The notes below the pieces were generated by a model. That model was not told the DNA's origin, did no database searches, and was given only the letters and a program-made list of their open reading frames with translations. A stretch of 39,120 bases of DNA from Nocardiopsis alkaliphila YIM 80379 (GTDB lineage: Bacteria; Actinomycetota; Actinomycetes; Streptosporangiales; Streptosporangiaceae), in assembly GCF_000341005.1 (NCBI RefSeq), contig NZ_ANBD01000071.1, forward strand, positions 1-39,120, in the 5' to 3' direction. Of this stretch, positions 7,185 through 15,558 are shown in pieces. Made by a program: the position numbers and the translations under genes. Every line of letters begins with the position of its first letter. Position 1 is the first letter of the stretch.

Positions 7185-9529
7185 GAGCACTGATGCCCCT
7201 GGCCACCCTGGTCACGATGTGGTCGGCGCTACCTCTGTTGGGCGGTCTGATCCGTGGGGACCAATGGTGGGTTCCGGCCGCCGTACTCATGACGGTGGCG
7301 GCACTGGCCTCGGCGCTGTACCGGTGGTGGCTACGCGACTCCTTGGCGGTGCCCTTTCTCCAGTCGTTCGCGGTACTGCTGCTGTACACCCCGCTGTTCG
7401 CTCCACAGACCGCCGTGGTGGGGATCTTCCCCACCCTGGACACCCTCGACCACACCCTGGCCCTGTTCGAGCAGGGCGTGCACACCATCGACACCAACGC
7501 ACCACCGGTCTCGCCCACACCGGGGCTCGGCATGATCATCGCACTGGTGTTCGTGGTGTTCCTCATGACCGCGGACTTCCTGGCCGTGACGGCCCGCTGC
7601 CCGGGCATGGTGGGCGGGCTCCTGCTGGCGCTGATGCTGGTCCCCCTGGTCGTGGACGAAGCAGGGTTGGGCTGGGGTCGGGCCGCGATCTGCGCTTTCG
7701 GCTTCCTGGCGCTGTTGGCCGTGGACATGTGGGTCCGTGGTCGCGAGTGGGGGGTCCCGATCCCCTCGGGGCACGGCCCCGAATCCCGCGCCGGGGCCGT
7801 CTTCGGCCGAGTGGGAATCGCCGCCGCCTCCTCGGTCCTGGCGATCACCCTGGCCCTGCTATTGCCCTTGTCCATGCCCTCGCTGAGTTCGGACGCGGTC
7901 TTCACCAAGGCGGAGAACACTCAGTTCGGCTCGAACGGCTCGGTGACCACCACACACCCGATGGTGTCCCTGCGTCGAGACCTGACCTCCGCCTCGGACC
8001 GGACCGTGCTGACCTACCGCACGGACGAGGAGAACCCCGAATACCTGCGTACCTTCGTCTTGGACGAATTCGATGGCGAGGACTGGACGATGACCCCGGT
8101 GCACGCCGGCCGCGACAACAACGCCGACGAGGCCTTGCCCCTGCCTGCCGGCCGGGAGGGGGAACCACCCGAGGAGGAGATCGTCACCACCAGGGTCTCC
8201 ATGGACTCGGACACCGTCCCCATGGACTTCCTTCCCCTGCCCTACCCGGCCCGTTCGGTGGAGATCGCCGGAGACTGGTACGTCGACGAGAGCACCCTGA
8301 TGGTGTTCACCACCGAAGCGCCCCCGAGCGGCTACAACTTCGTGGTGCGGTCGGCACGGAACCGACCCAGCGCGCAGACCCTCGCCTTGGCGGGGTCCCC
8401 CCGGTCCTTGACCGATGACCAACTCCACCTACCCCGTGAACTGGACGCACGGGTCCAAGAGCTCACCGACTCGCTGGTCGAGGGGACCGAAACCGACTAC
8501 GAGCGGGCCCTGGCCCTGCAGAACTTCTTCACCGACGGTGACTTCACCTACGACCTGAACCCCCCGCCGGTACCCGAGAACGCCGACCCCCTGACACACT
8601 TCCTGTTCGAGGACCGGATCGGCTACTGCCAGCAGTACGCGAGCGCGATGGCGGTCATGGCTCGACAAGCCGGGATCCCGGCCCGGGTGGCGGTGGGATA
8701 CACCTCGGGTCGCCCCAGCGGTGACGACCGGTGGACGGTGTCGGTACGGGACGCGCACGCCTGGCCCGAACTGTACTTCGAGGGCTCCGGCTGGATGCGG
8801 TTCGAGCCCACCCCCGCCGACCCGAACAGTGGCCAGGGCAGCGCCTCGCCACCGGACTACGGCTCGGGTTCGACCGAACCACCGGATGATGAGGGCTCCG
8901 AGCCGGAGCCCTCGCCGACCTCCGAGGCCGGTGATTCGCCTCGGGAACCCTCCCCCGACCCGGAGGACGACGAGTCCGCGCCGGAGGAGGGCCCCGCCGC
9001 CGCGGGGACGGACGAGATCTCGTCGAGCGACGGAGCATCGCCGGTGTGGGCGCCGATCGTCGGAATCGGGATCGCCGTATCGGCACTGATGGCCACGCCC
9101 GCACTGGGTCGAATGTTCCTTCGTTGGTCACGAAGGTCGACGATGGCCGCGGGTGGGGCCACCGCCGCGCACGCCGCCTGGCGGGAGCTGCACGACACCT
9201 GTCTGGACCTAGGGATGTCCTGGGACTTGGCCGAGAGTCCGCGTGCCACCGCCAAGCGGCTGGCCTCGCTGAGTGTGGCCGATGGAGGCGAGCCGACGGA
9301 GGTCGCCCGGGGCGCGCTGTGGCGATTGGCCTTGGCCGAGGAGAACGCCCGCTACGCACCCGAACCGCAGGGCGGTCAAGAGCTGGGGGGCGATCTGGAC
9401 GCGGCCCAAAGGGCCCTGCTGGCGGCGGCCTCCCCCGGGCGGCGATCGCGTGCGCTGCTATTGCCACCTTCCCTGGCCCCGTGGCGGCGCTCCAGGACCG
9501 AGTCGAAGCCGCTGCCCACCGTTTTCTGA
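7181..9529 (+). CDS. Membrane-anchored transglutaminase-like protein (TgpA type, with C-terminal DUF4129-like region)
   Basis: About 782 aa. The N-terminal third has five or six transmembrane helices. An extracytoplasmic transglutaminase core follows with the Cys-His-Asp triad visible: Cys483 in GYCQQYASAM, His526 in DAHAWPE, and Asp547 in FEPTPAD. A Pro/Ser/Glu-rich linker, a further membrane helix (about 625-645) and a cytoplasmic tail that looks DUF4129-like complete it. TTG at 7181 is chosen because GGGAG lies about 8 nt upstream and TTGA overlaps the DUF58 stop; ATG at 7193 is an alternative. Third gene of the moxR operon. Substrates are unknown; such proteins are presumed to act on cell-surface proteins or peptides. 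Confidence 0.88.
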   Translation: MRALMPLATLVTMWSALPLLGGLIRGDQWWVPAAVLMTVAALASALYRWWLRDSLAVPFLQSFAVLLLYTPLFAPQTAVVGIFPTLDTLDHTLALFEQGVHTIDTNAPPVSPTPGLGMIIALVFVVFLMTADFLAVTARCPGMVGGLLLALMLVPLVVDEAGLGWGRAAICAFGFLALLAVDMWVRGREWGVPIPSGHGPESRAGAVFGRVGIAAASSVLAITLALLLPLSMPSLSSDAVFTKAENTQFGSNGSVTTTHPMVSLRRDLTSASDRTVLTYRTDEENPEYLRTFVLDEFDGEDWTMTPVHAGRDNNADEALPLPAGREGEPPEEEIVTTRVSMDSDTVPMDFLPLPYPARSVEIAGDWYVDESTLMVFTTEAPPSGYNFVVRSARNRPSAQTLALAGSPRSLTDDQLHLPRELDARVQELTDSLVEGTETDYERALALQNFFTDGDFTYDLNPPPVPENADPLTHFLFEDRIGYCQQYASAMAVMARQAGIPARVAVGYTSGRPSGDDRWTVSVRDAHAWPELYFEGSGWMRFEPTPADPNSGQGSASPPDYGSGSTEPPDDEGSEPEPSPTSEAGDSPREPSPDPEDDESAPEEGPAAAGTDEISSSDGASPVWAPIVGIGIAVSALMATPALGRMFLRWSRRSTMAAGGATAAHAAWRELHDTCLDLGMSWDLAESPRATAKRLASLSVADGGEPTEVARGALWRLALAEENARYAPEPQGGQELGGDLDAAQRALLAAASPGRRSRALLLPPSLAPWRRSRTESKPLPTVF

Positions 9530-9615
9530 AGGCCCTACGCTCGCCTCGGGCGGTCCTTCGAGGAGGGCCGCCCAATCCCAGAACGGAGGGCCCGATGCGC
9601 CCTCCTCCACACGAC

Positions 9616-9667
9616 GACGGTGGGGCCCGGCAGCGACCATGAATGGTCGCTGCCGGGCCCCACCGTC
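9616..9667. terminator. Very long perfect hairpin between convergent genes
   Basis: Two 25-nt arms (9616-9640 and 9643-9667) are perfect reverse complements separated by only 2 nt. It lies between the stop codons of the transglutaminase gene (plus) and the DUF3040 gene (minus), so a bidirectional terminator is the natural reading. There is no T tract on either side, as is usual for high-GC actinomycete terminators. Confidence 0.8.
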
Positions 9668-9731
9668 ACACACGCTCGTGTTCCAAGAGCGGCGCGACCG
9701 ACGTCGAAGGGGCCGCGCCCGCCTTGCTCGA

Positions 9732-10151
9732 CTACTGCTCGTCGCCCTCTTGGCGGCGACGCCAACGCTCCTCGAAGCGGTTCATCATTCCGGGCTTCCG
9801 GTCGCCCTTGCGCCGCTTGGGCGTGGGTTCCTCGACGGCCATCTCGGCGCCGCCACCCGTCGACTTGCGCCAGGCGTTGGCGCCCATCAGGAAGGAGGAC
9901 AGCATCAAGACGAAACCAAGAACACTGATGGTCACCGGAAGCACCATCGAGGCGTCCGGATCGCTCAACAGCAATCCCATGAGCAACAGCACGATACCGG
10001 CGACGAAACCGACACCGGCTCTGATGATCCAGCGCTTGTAATGCACGGAGGGGTTCGTCTGCCGAACGGTGTTGGCGAACTTCGGGTCCTCGGCATACAG
10101 CGCCCGCTCGATCTGGTCGAGCATGCGCTGCTCGTGTTCAGAGAGCGGCAC
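9732..10151 (-). CDS. DUF3040 domain-containing membrane protein
   Basis: 139-aa protein of the actinobacteria-specific DUF3040 family. It begins with the typical MPLSEHEQRMLDQIERAL, followed by a FANTVR segment, two closely spaced transmembrane helices (about 44-62 and 70-90) and a strongly basic, charged C-terminal tail. The GTG start has a GGGAGG site 4 nt upstream. The gene is expressed convergently to the moxR operon and lies about 245 bp downstream of dinB on the same strand. Function is unknown; proximity to the division cluster is common for this family in actinomycetes. Confidence 0.85.
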   Translation of the reverse strand: MPLSEHEQRMLDQIERALYAEDPKFANTVRQTNPSVHYKRWIIRAGVGFVAGIVLLLMGLLLSDPDASMVLPVTISVLGFVLMLSSFLMGANAWRKSTGGGAEMAVEEPTPKRRKGDRKPGMMNRFEERWRRRQEGDEQ

Positions 10152-10396
10152 GGCGCCTCCCTACGGCAGTCCCCGGGTGGGGTGACGGGTACTGGTGAAC
10201 AATCTCTTGATCAGTGGTATGCCCAGAATACGGGGCGCTAGCGCCTGGTGGAAAGAAAAGCTGCGTGCGTACCTGGCCCACCACAGCCACGATACCCCCG
10301 CCCTGTAGAGGAATCACCGGCTCCCATGCCTCTCTTCTTACCCTGGCTTCCGGTCCTACCTTGAGTAACGCTCGAAGGCTCCCAGAAGTTGCCGTA

Positions 10397-11683
10397 TCAT
10401 ACGTCGTTTTCGTCACGCTTGGCCAATACGGCCGACTGTATCGCGCCTGGGCCGAAACGTGCCGTTACACGGTCCATAACCCGTTCGACATCCCTCCAAC
10501 CCGGTTCCTCCTCCCCCAACGCCAACTGACGATGAGCCCGTTCCGCCGGCACGACCCCCTCCACACGCACCCCCACCAGGCGCAACGGGGCCCCTTTCAG
10601 CCCTGATGCGGCGTGAAGTTCACGCGCCACGGCACTGATCCGGCGGGCCACGTCGGTGGTCTCGGACAAGGTGCGAGAACGGGAGATCGTGGAGAAGTCG
10701 GACCGACGTAGTTTCACGTTCACCGTGCGCCCTACCTGGCCCGAGGCACGGAGTCTGCGCGCCACCTTTTCGGATAGACGCAGCAGTTCACGGTCGATCA
10801 GTTCCGGGTCGTCCACGTCGGTGGGGAAGGTCTCTTCCGCTCCGATGCTCTTGTCCGGGGTATCCGAGACCACGGGGCTGGGATCATGTCCACGCGCGAG
10901 CTCGGACAGGCGGGTACCGGCCTTGTTCCCCAACTCCATGCGTAGCAGTTCGGTGTCCAAGCGGGCCAAGGCGCCGATCGTGCGCACCCCCAACCGGGAC
11001 AAGAGCCGCTCGGTCTTGTCCCCCACCCCGGGCAAGGCCCCCACCGGAAGCGGGTCCAAGAAACCGCGGACCGCGTCGGTGGGCACCACCAACAACCCAT
11101 CGGGCTTGCAGTGGGTGGAGCCGAGCTTGGCCACGAAGCGGGTGGCGGCCACGCCCACCGAGCAGGTGAGGCGTTGTTCTCGACGCACCCGTTCCCTGAT
11201 CATCGCAGCGATACGGGCGGGGCCTCCCAGGCTCCTACGGGCCCCGGAGACGTCCAAGAACGCCTCGTCCAGGGACAGGGGTTGGACCAGGGGCGTGACC
11301 GATCGCAGGATGTCCATGACCGCCTCGGAGACCCGCCGATAGGCATCGCCGTCGGGCGGATAGACCAGGGCCTGCGGGCAAAGACGCATCGCCTGGGCCA
11401 TCGGCATGGCCGAATGTACCCCGTGACGACGGGCGATGTAGTCGGCGGAGGAGACGACACCGCGTGGACCCGTACCGCCCACGATCACCGGTCGACCGCG
11501 CGCCTCGGGGTGGCGTAGCCGTTCGACGCCGGCGAAGAACGCGTCCATGTCCAAGTGGAGGATGTCGCAGTCGAAGTCCGGGCCCGTGCCGTCGAGGGGG
11601 AAGTCGGCGTCGAGCGCGGCGATGCCCTCACGCGTCACCACACCCCGCAGAACGGCCCCGCGTTCCAGCTGACGTCGGCTCAT
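10397..11683 (-). CDS. dinB: DNA polymerase IV (Y-family translesion polymerase)
   Basis: 428-aa Y-family polymerase for error-prone bypass of damaged DNA. The catalytic acidic residues are present in LHLDMDAFF (Asp45) and SLDEAFLDV (Asp139, Glu140). The helix-hairpin-helix (LPGVGDKTERLLSRLG) and the little-finger domain with RTVNVKLRRSDF follow. It has about 40 extra N-terminal residues compared with enteric DinB. A C-terminal clamp-binding QLALGE-like segment is possible. The gene is 65 bp downstream of a methyltransferase gene on the same strand and probably co-transcribed. No LexA-type box was recognised upstream. Confidence 0.92.
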   Translation of the reverse strand: MSRRQLERGAVLRGVVTREGIAALDADFPLDGTGPDFDCDILHLDMDAFFAGVERLRHPEARGRPVIVGGTGPRGVVSSADYIARRHGVHSAMPMAQAMRLCPQALVYPPDGDAYRRVSEAVMDILRSVTPLVQPLSLDEAFLDVSGARRSLGGPARIAAMIRERVRREQRLTCSVGVAATRFVAKLGSTHCKPDGLLVVPTDAVRGFLDPLPVGALPGVGDKTERLLSRLGVRTIGALARLDTELLRMELGNKAGTRLSELARGHDPSPVVSDTPDKSIGAEETFPTDVDDPELIDRELLRLSEKVARRLRASGQVGRTVNVKLRRSDFSTISRSRTLSETTDVARRISAVARELHAASGLKGAPLRLVGVRVEGVVPAERAHRQLALGEEEPGWRDVERVMDRVTARFGPGAIQSAVLAKRDENDV

Positions 11684-11748
11684 ACCGTCAGATTATGCCG
11701 TTTCCCACACCGGTCGTCCCCGGCCCGTGCCCACGGGGAGCGGCCACT

Positions 11749-12546
11749 TCAGCCACGATGGGCGATCAGGTGCAGCTGGGTGGCGATACCGGTGAGCTCG
11801 GGGTGCTCGGCGGCCGCCTTCTCCAACTCCACCAAGTGCTGGCCGACCTGGGCATCCCCCTCCCAGGCGTGCCCGGGCAGGACGTCGGCGAACACCCGAA
11901 CCCCACGGATACTCGTCTCGGTCAGGCCTGCCCGGCCGATGAGCTCCAAGAGTTGGTGTCGCGTGAAACGCCGCGGCATCGGGTCGGCCTCGCCCCATCG
12001 GCCGTCGGGGTCCGACAACAGATGGTGGGCGTCGGTGATGTGCCCGGCCAGGGCGCGGTGCAGGGCCCCGGCGACCGCGTTGGTCGCCAACAGGCTGACC
12101 GCGCCCCCGGGCCGGACGATTCCGACGACGTCGGCCAGTGCCGCGACGGGTTCGTCGACGTACTCGAGAACGTTGTGCATCAGCACCAGGTCTGCGCCAC
12201 CCTCGGGGAACAGGGAAGGCAGGTCCCGGGTCTCACCCTGGAGCCCGCGCACCGTGACACCGCTCTCCGCCGCGCGGCGCTCCAAGGCGGCCAAGGAGTC
12301 CGGGCTGGGTTCGACCACGGTCACCCTGTGGCCGAGTTCGGCGAGTGGGACGGCCACGCCCCCGGTGCCACCACCCGCGTCCACGATCTCCAGGGGGCCG
12401 TCCTCGGAGAGGCCGGCCAGCAACTGCGAGAGCGCGTCCCACACCACCGCGGTCCGCGCGGCGTTGGCCGCTCGTGCCGGGCCGGTCACACCGCTCGCCC
12501 CGAAACCACCCGTGGCGGTCGCGGACGTGCCGCTCCTGTCAGTCAC
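11749..12546 (-). CDS. Class I SAM-dependent methyltransferase
   Basis: 265-aa Rossmann-fold methyltransferase. Motif I is IVDAGGGTGG (about 54-63) and is followed by VTVVEPSPDSL (acidic residue after beta-2). MHNVLEYVDEP matches the post-motif region and VRPGGAVSLLATN the motif III area. The GTG at 12546 is preferred over an upstream in-frame TTG because GAGGGA precedes it at good spacing. The substrate cannot be predicted; distant similarity to SmtA/CmoM-like tRNA methyltransferases is possible. It lies between nusB and dinB on the same strand. Confidence 0.8.
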   Translation of the reverse strand: MTDRSGTSATATGGFGASGVTGPARAANAARTAVVWDALSQLLAGLSEDGPLEIVDAGGGTGGVAVPLAELGHRVTVVEPSPDSLAALERRAAESGVTVRGLQGETRDLPSLFPEGGADLVLMHNVLEYVDEPVAALADVVGIVRPGGAVSLLATNAVAGALHRALAGHITDAHHLLSDPDGRWGEADPMPRRFTRHQLLELIGRAGLTETSIRGVRVFADVLPGHAWEGDAQVGQHLVELEKAAAEHPELTGIATQLHLIAHRG

Positions 12547-12593
12547 CTGTTCCCTCAATCAGCTAATGGGCCCTCGCCCGGCCCCGGTGGACC

Positions 12594-13007
12594 TCAGAGC
12601 GAGAGCGTCGACTTGTTCTCCATCAGCCTAGACAGAAGTCCGCTGATGAAGCCCGGCGACTCGTCGGTGGACAGTTCCTTGGCCACGCCGACGGCCTCGG
12701 CGATCGCCACACCGTCGGGGATGTCCTCGGCCCACAGCAGCTCGTGGGCGCCCATCCGGAGGATGTTGCGGTCCACGACCGGCATGCGTTCCAGGGTCCA
12801 GCCGATGGCGTACTCGTCCAAGAGTTCGTCGATACGTGCGCGCCTCTCGTCCACGGCGCGGGCGAGGCGCTCGGTGAACTCGTTGATCGGCGGTTCGGGT
12901 TGGGCCCGGCGGCGCTCGATGACGTCCTCGACGGTGATGCCACGAACCTCGGCCTCGTACAGGACCTCGATCGCGCGGCGACGGGCCTTGCGCCGTGCAC
13001 CGCTCAT
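12594..13007 (-). CDS. nusB: Transcription antitermination factor NusB
   Basis: 137-aa all-helical NusB, which with NusE (S10) binds boxA RNA and supports rRNA antitermination. Typical sequence includes ARRKARRRAIEVLYEAEVRG at the N-terminus and the conserved MPVVDRNILRMGAHELL and AIAEAVGVAKELSTDESPGF segments. Its ATG overlaps the efp stop by one nucleotide (TGATG), so the two are translationally coupled. It is the last gene of the aroK-aroB-efp-nusB group. Confidence 0.95.
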   Translation of the reverse strand: MSGARRKARRRAIEVLYEAEVRGITVEDVIERRRAQPEPPINEFTERLARAVDERRARIDELLDEYAIGWTLERMPVVDRNILRMGAHELLWAEDIPDGVAIAEAVGVAKELSTDESPGFISGLLSRLMENKSTLSL

Positions 13008-13570
13008 CAGTTGACACGCCCGAGGTAGTCACCGGTACGGGTATCGACCTTGACACGCTCGCCGGTGGTGATGAACAGCGGCACCTGAATGGTGGCGCCG
13101 GTCTGCACGGTGGCGGGTTTGGTGCCACCGGTGGAGCGGTCGCCCTGCACGCCCGGGTCGGTCTGGGTGATCTCCAGTTCGACGGCGGCGGGCATCTCGA
13201 TGTAGAGCGGGTCACCCTCGTGGGTGGCCACGGTGACCGTGGTGTTCTCCAACAAGAAGCCCTTCGCGTCACCGACGACGGTCTCTGAGACCGGGATCTG
13301 GTCGAAGGTCTGGGTGTCCATGAAGATGAAGGACTCGCCGTCGTGGTACAGGTACTCCATGTCGCTGCGGTCCACGTTGGCGAACTCGACCTTGGTACCC
13401 GCGTTGAAGGTCTTGTCGACGATCTTGCCCGTGACGACGTTCTTCAGCTTGGTGCGGACGAACGCGCCGCCCTTGCCCGGCTTGACGTGCTGGAACTCCA
13501 GGACGTTCCACAGAACGCCACCGTCGAGTCGAAGGGTGGAGCCGTTCTTGATGTCGTTCGTCGTAGCCAC
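13007..13570 (-). CDS. efp: Elongation factor P
   Basis: 187-aa translation factor that rescues ribosomes stalled at polyproline. All three OB/KOW-like domains are present, including the C-terminal [21 protein letters not shown] signature (here [18 protein letters not shown]). The functional loop of domain I reads KPGKGGAF with the tip lysine near residue 32. The start is a GTG giving [10 protein letters not shown], preceded by GGAGAG; the longer upstream frame is rejected because EF-P begins here in relatives. No lysine-modifying genes (epmA/epmB, earP, ymfI) are nearby, in keeping with reports that actinobacterial EF-P can work unmodified. Confidence 0.95.
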   Translation of the reverse strand: MATTNDIKNGSTLRLDGGVLWNVLEFQHVKPGKGGAFVRTKLKNVVTGKIVDKTFNAGTKVEFANVDRSDMEYLYHDGESFIFMDTQTFDQIPVSETVVGDAKGFLLENTTVTVATHEGDPLYIEMPAAVELEITQTDPGVQGDRSTGGTKPATVQTGATIQVPLFITTGERVKVDTRTGDYLGRVN

Positions 13571-13722
13571 TTCGGTCGTCTCTCCAAGGGGTCTGACACG
13601 TCGGAGACCGGCACTGGTCGGTCCGGTCGGTGGTTCGGGTGTGGACTCCACGCTCCGTCGAGGCTCTGCGGCCACGGAACACATGCGCGTCCTCGGTACG
13701 CGGGCACTCCCCGCCCTCACGC

Positions 13723-13728
13723 AGTCTA
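13723..13728 (-). promoter_or_regulatory. Candidate -10 element for efp-nusB
   Basis: TAGACT on the minus strand overlaps the aroB stop codon TAG and lies about 150 bp upstream of the efp start. No convincing -35 is visible. The long aroB-efp gap of 155 bp supports a separate promoter. Confidence 0.3.
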
Positions 13729-14826
13729 GTGGCTTCGCGGAACCCCGGAACCGTCTGAGACCGCACGGTAGGCCTCGCCCAGCAGCTCGGGGGACGGGCC
13801 GGCGAGGATGGTCGGGCTGGCGAGGTCGTCCAGGACCACGAAACGCAGGGTGTTTCCGCGGGCCTTCTTGTCCACGCTCATGGTGGCGCGCAGCGCCTCC
13901 CAGGAATCCGCGGTGTAGGAGGTCGGCAGGCCCACCGAGGCGAGCACGTCCCGGTGGCGTCGGACCAGATCGGCGTCGATCCGCCCGTCCAGACGAGCCA
14001 GTTCGGCGGCGAAGACCATACCGACCGAGACCGCGTAGCCGTGCCGGAACGTGTAGTTCTCGGCGCGTTCGATGGCGTGACCGAGGGTGTGCCCGTAGTT
14101 GAGGATCTCCCGGCGACCGCTCTCTCGTAGATCACCGGAGACCACGTCGGCCTTGAAGCGAATGGCCCGCTCGATCAGTTCCCGGGTGTGTCCACCCTTG
14201 GGGGTGGTCGCGCCCTCGGGGTCGTCCTCGATCAGGTCACAGATGACGGGATCATCGACGAACCCTGCCTTGATGATCTCCGCGAGCCCACCGATGTAGT
14301 CGGCCTGGGGCAGACTCTCCAAGGTGGAAAGGTCGCACAGGACCCCGACCGGTGGGTGGAAGGCGCCCACGAGGTTCTTGCCTTCGGGGGTGTTGATGCC
14401 GGTCTTGCCGCCCACGGCGGCGTCGACCATGCCGAGCAACGTGGTGGGCACCAGCACCGAACGCACCCCGCGCAGCCAGGTCGCGGCGACGAAGCCCGCC
14501 AGGTCGGTGGCGGCGCCACCACCCACGCCCACCACCGCGTCGCTTCGGGTGAAGTTGAACGAGCCCAGCCGCGACCACAGCTCGGTGGCGACCGCGGCGG
14601 TCTTGGCCGCCTCCCCGTCCGGTACCGGCATGGGACGGACGGTGTACCCACCGTTGCCCAGGGCGTCGATGACGCTTCGGGCGATGTCGCCGAGTCCCTC
14701 CGGGTGGATGACCGCGACCTGGGCGGCCCCCTCCACCAGCGCGGGAAGCTCGCCGAGCAACCCTTCCCCGACCAACACCTCGTAGTGTCCGGTGGGGTCC
14801 CCCACACCGATCCGGGTCACGGTCAC
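13726..14826 (-). CDS. aroB: 3-dehydroquinate synthase
   Basis: Second step of the shikimate pathway: converts DAHP to 3-dehydroquinate, NAD- and metal-dependent. The 366-aa protein shows the NAD-binding [13 protein letters not shown], the [19 protein letters not shown] block, and the metal/catalytic residues in [21 protein letters not shown] and [10 protein letters not shown]. The GTG start overlaps the aroK stop (GTGA), so translation is coupled. Length is normal for the family and all key motifs are intact. Confidence 0.96.
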   Translation of the reverse strand: MTVTRIGVGDPTGHYEVLVGEGLLGELPALVEGAAQVAVIHPEGLGDIARSVIDALGNGGYTVRPMPVPDGEAAKTAAVATELWSRLGSFNFTRSDAVVGVGGGAATDLAGFVAATWLRGVRSVLVPTTLLGMVDAAVGGKTGINTPEGKNLVGAFHPPVGVLCDLSTLESLPQADYIGGLAEIIKAGFVDDPVICDLIEDDPEGATTPKGGHTRELIERAIRFKADVVSGDLRESGRREILNYGHTLGHAIERAENYTFRHGYAVSVGMVFAAELARLDGRIDADLVRRHRDVLASVGLPTSYTADSWEALRATMSVDKKARGNTLRFVVLDDLASPTILAGPSPELLGEAYRAVSDGSGVPRSH

Positions 14827-15344
14827 TTCCGGGTCTTCCCTTCGGGCAGTGAGGAGACGATGGTGTCCACGATCTCCTCGGGGTGGTGGTCCGTGGTCGG
14901 CACCGTCACCGAGGCCAGGCCCTCGTAGATGGGCAGGCGCTCGTTCAACAGCTTGCGCAGCCGCGTGCGGGGGTTGCCGGACAGCAGGGGGCGGGCCACG
15001 TCCATGCCCACCCGTTTGGCGGCCTCGCCGAAGTCGACCTGCAGGTAGACCACGTGGTGTTCGCCGAGGTCTTCACGGGTGTCCTCGTCCAGGATCGCGC
15101 CGCCACCGACCGCGATGACGCCCTCCCAGGACCGCAGACCCTCCGCGACGACCTCGCGCTCCAGGGTCCGGAAGTGCTTCTCCCCGTCCTCGATGAAGAT
15201 GTCGCTGATGGGTTTGCCCGCGCGCTTTTCGATCTCGGTGTCGGTGCACAACAGGTCCGCGCCCAGACGCCGGGCCAACGCCTCACCGACGGTGGACTTG
15301 CCCGAACCGGGCGAACCGATGAGCACCGCGATCGCTCTTGCCAC
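14823..15344 (-). CDS. aroK: Shikimate kinase
   Basis: 173-aa P-loop kinase that phosphorylates shikimate at O3. Walker A is GSPGSGKST (10-18). The DTEIEKRAGKPISDIF segment includes the shikimate-binding Asp, and VGGGAILDEDTRE and RPLLSGNPRTRL give the remaining substrate and lid residues. The start is GTG. First gene of the aroK-aroB-efp-nusB set, separated from aroC by a strong hairpin, so it should have its own promoter in 15345-15512. Confidence 0.95.
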   Translation of the reverse strand: MARAIAVLIGSPGSGKSTVGEALARRLGADLLCTDTEIEKRAGKPISDIFIEDGEKHFRTLEREVVAEGLRSWEGVIAVGGGAILDEDTREDLGEHHVVYLQVDFGEAAKRVGMDVARPLLSGNPRTRLRKLLNERLPIYEGLASVTVPTTDHHPEEIVDTIVSSLPEGKTRK

Positions 15345-15369
15345 GCTCTGCCTACCTATGGGGGTCGCG

Positions 15370-15419
15370 CTTCCCGCACGCGCGGGAAGGAAAATCGCTG
15401 CCGTTCGCCTTCTTGTCTA
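15370..15419 (-). promoter_or_regulatory. aroK leader: candidate -10 and stem-loop
   Basis: A TAGACA (15419-15414) is the only -10-like element between the aroC terminator and aroK. Downstream of it the leader RNA would contain a perfect 8-bp stem, CTTCCCGC with GCGGGAAG (15370-15377 and 15382-15389), closed by a 4-nt loop, about 25 nt before the start codon. No -35 is evident. Confidence 0.35.
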
Positions 15420-15512
15420 GCAGAATCCCCACCCGGACGCGCACGTGGAGCCACGACGGGCTCCGCTCCGGTGGCCGGGCGAGGGGGTGGTGCGAGGAGG
15501 CCTCGACGGGAA

Positions 15513-15551
15513 GGGCCCGCCCCCCAGGAACCGTTTCGGGGAGGCGGGCCG
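15513..15551 (-). terminator. Terminator after aroC
   Basis: GGCCCGCC (15514-15521) pairs with GGCGGGCC (15543-15550), and inner C and G runs extend the stem. The hairpin begins about 8 nt after the aroC stop codon. It should separate aroC from the aroK operon. Confidence 0.7.
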
Positions 15552-15558
15552 TCGATCT

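Noticed and set aside
13571..13720. Upstream extension of efp
   Set aside because: EF-P homologues start at the GTG giving [10 protein letters not shown]; the extension lacks conservation and the usual ribosome site.
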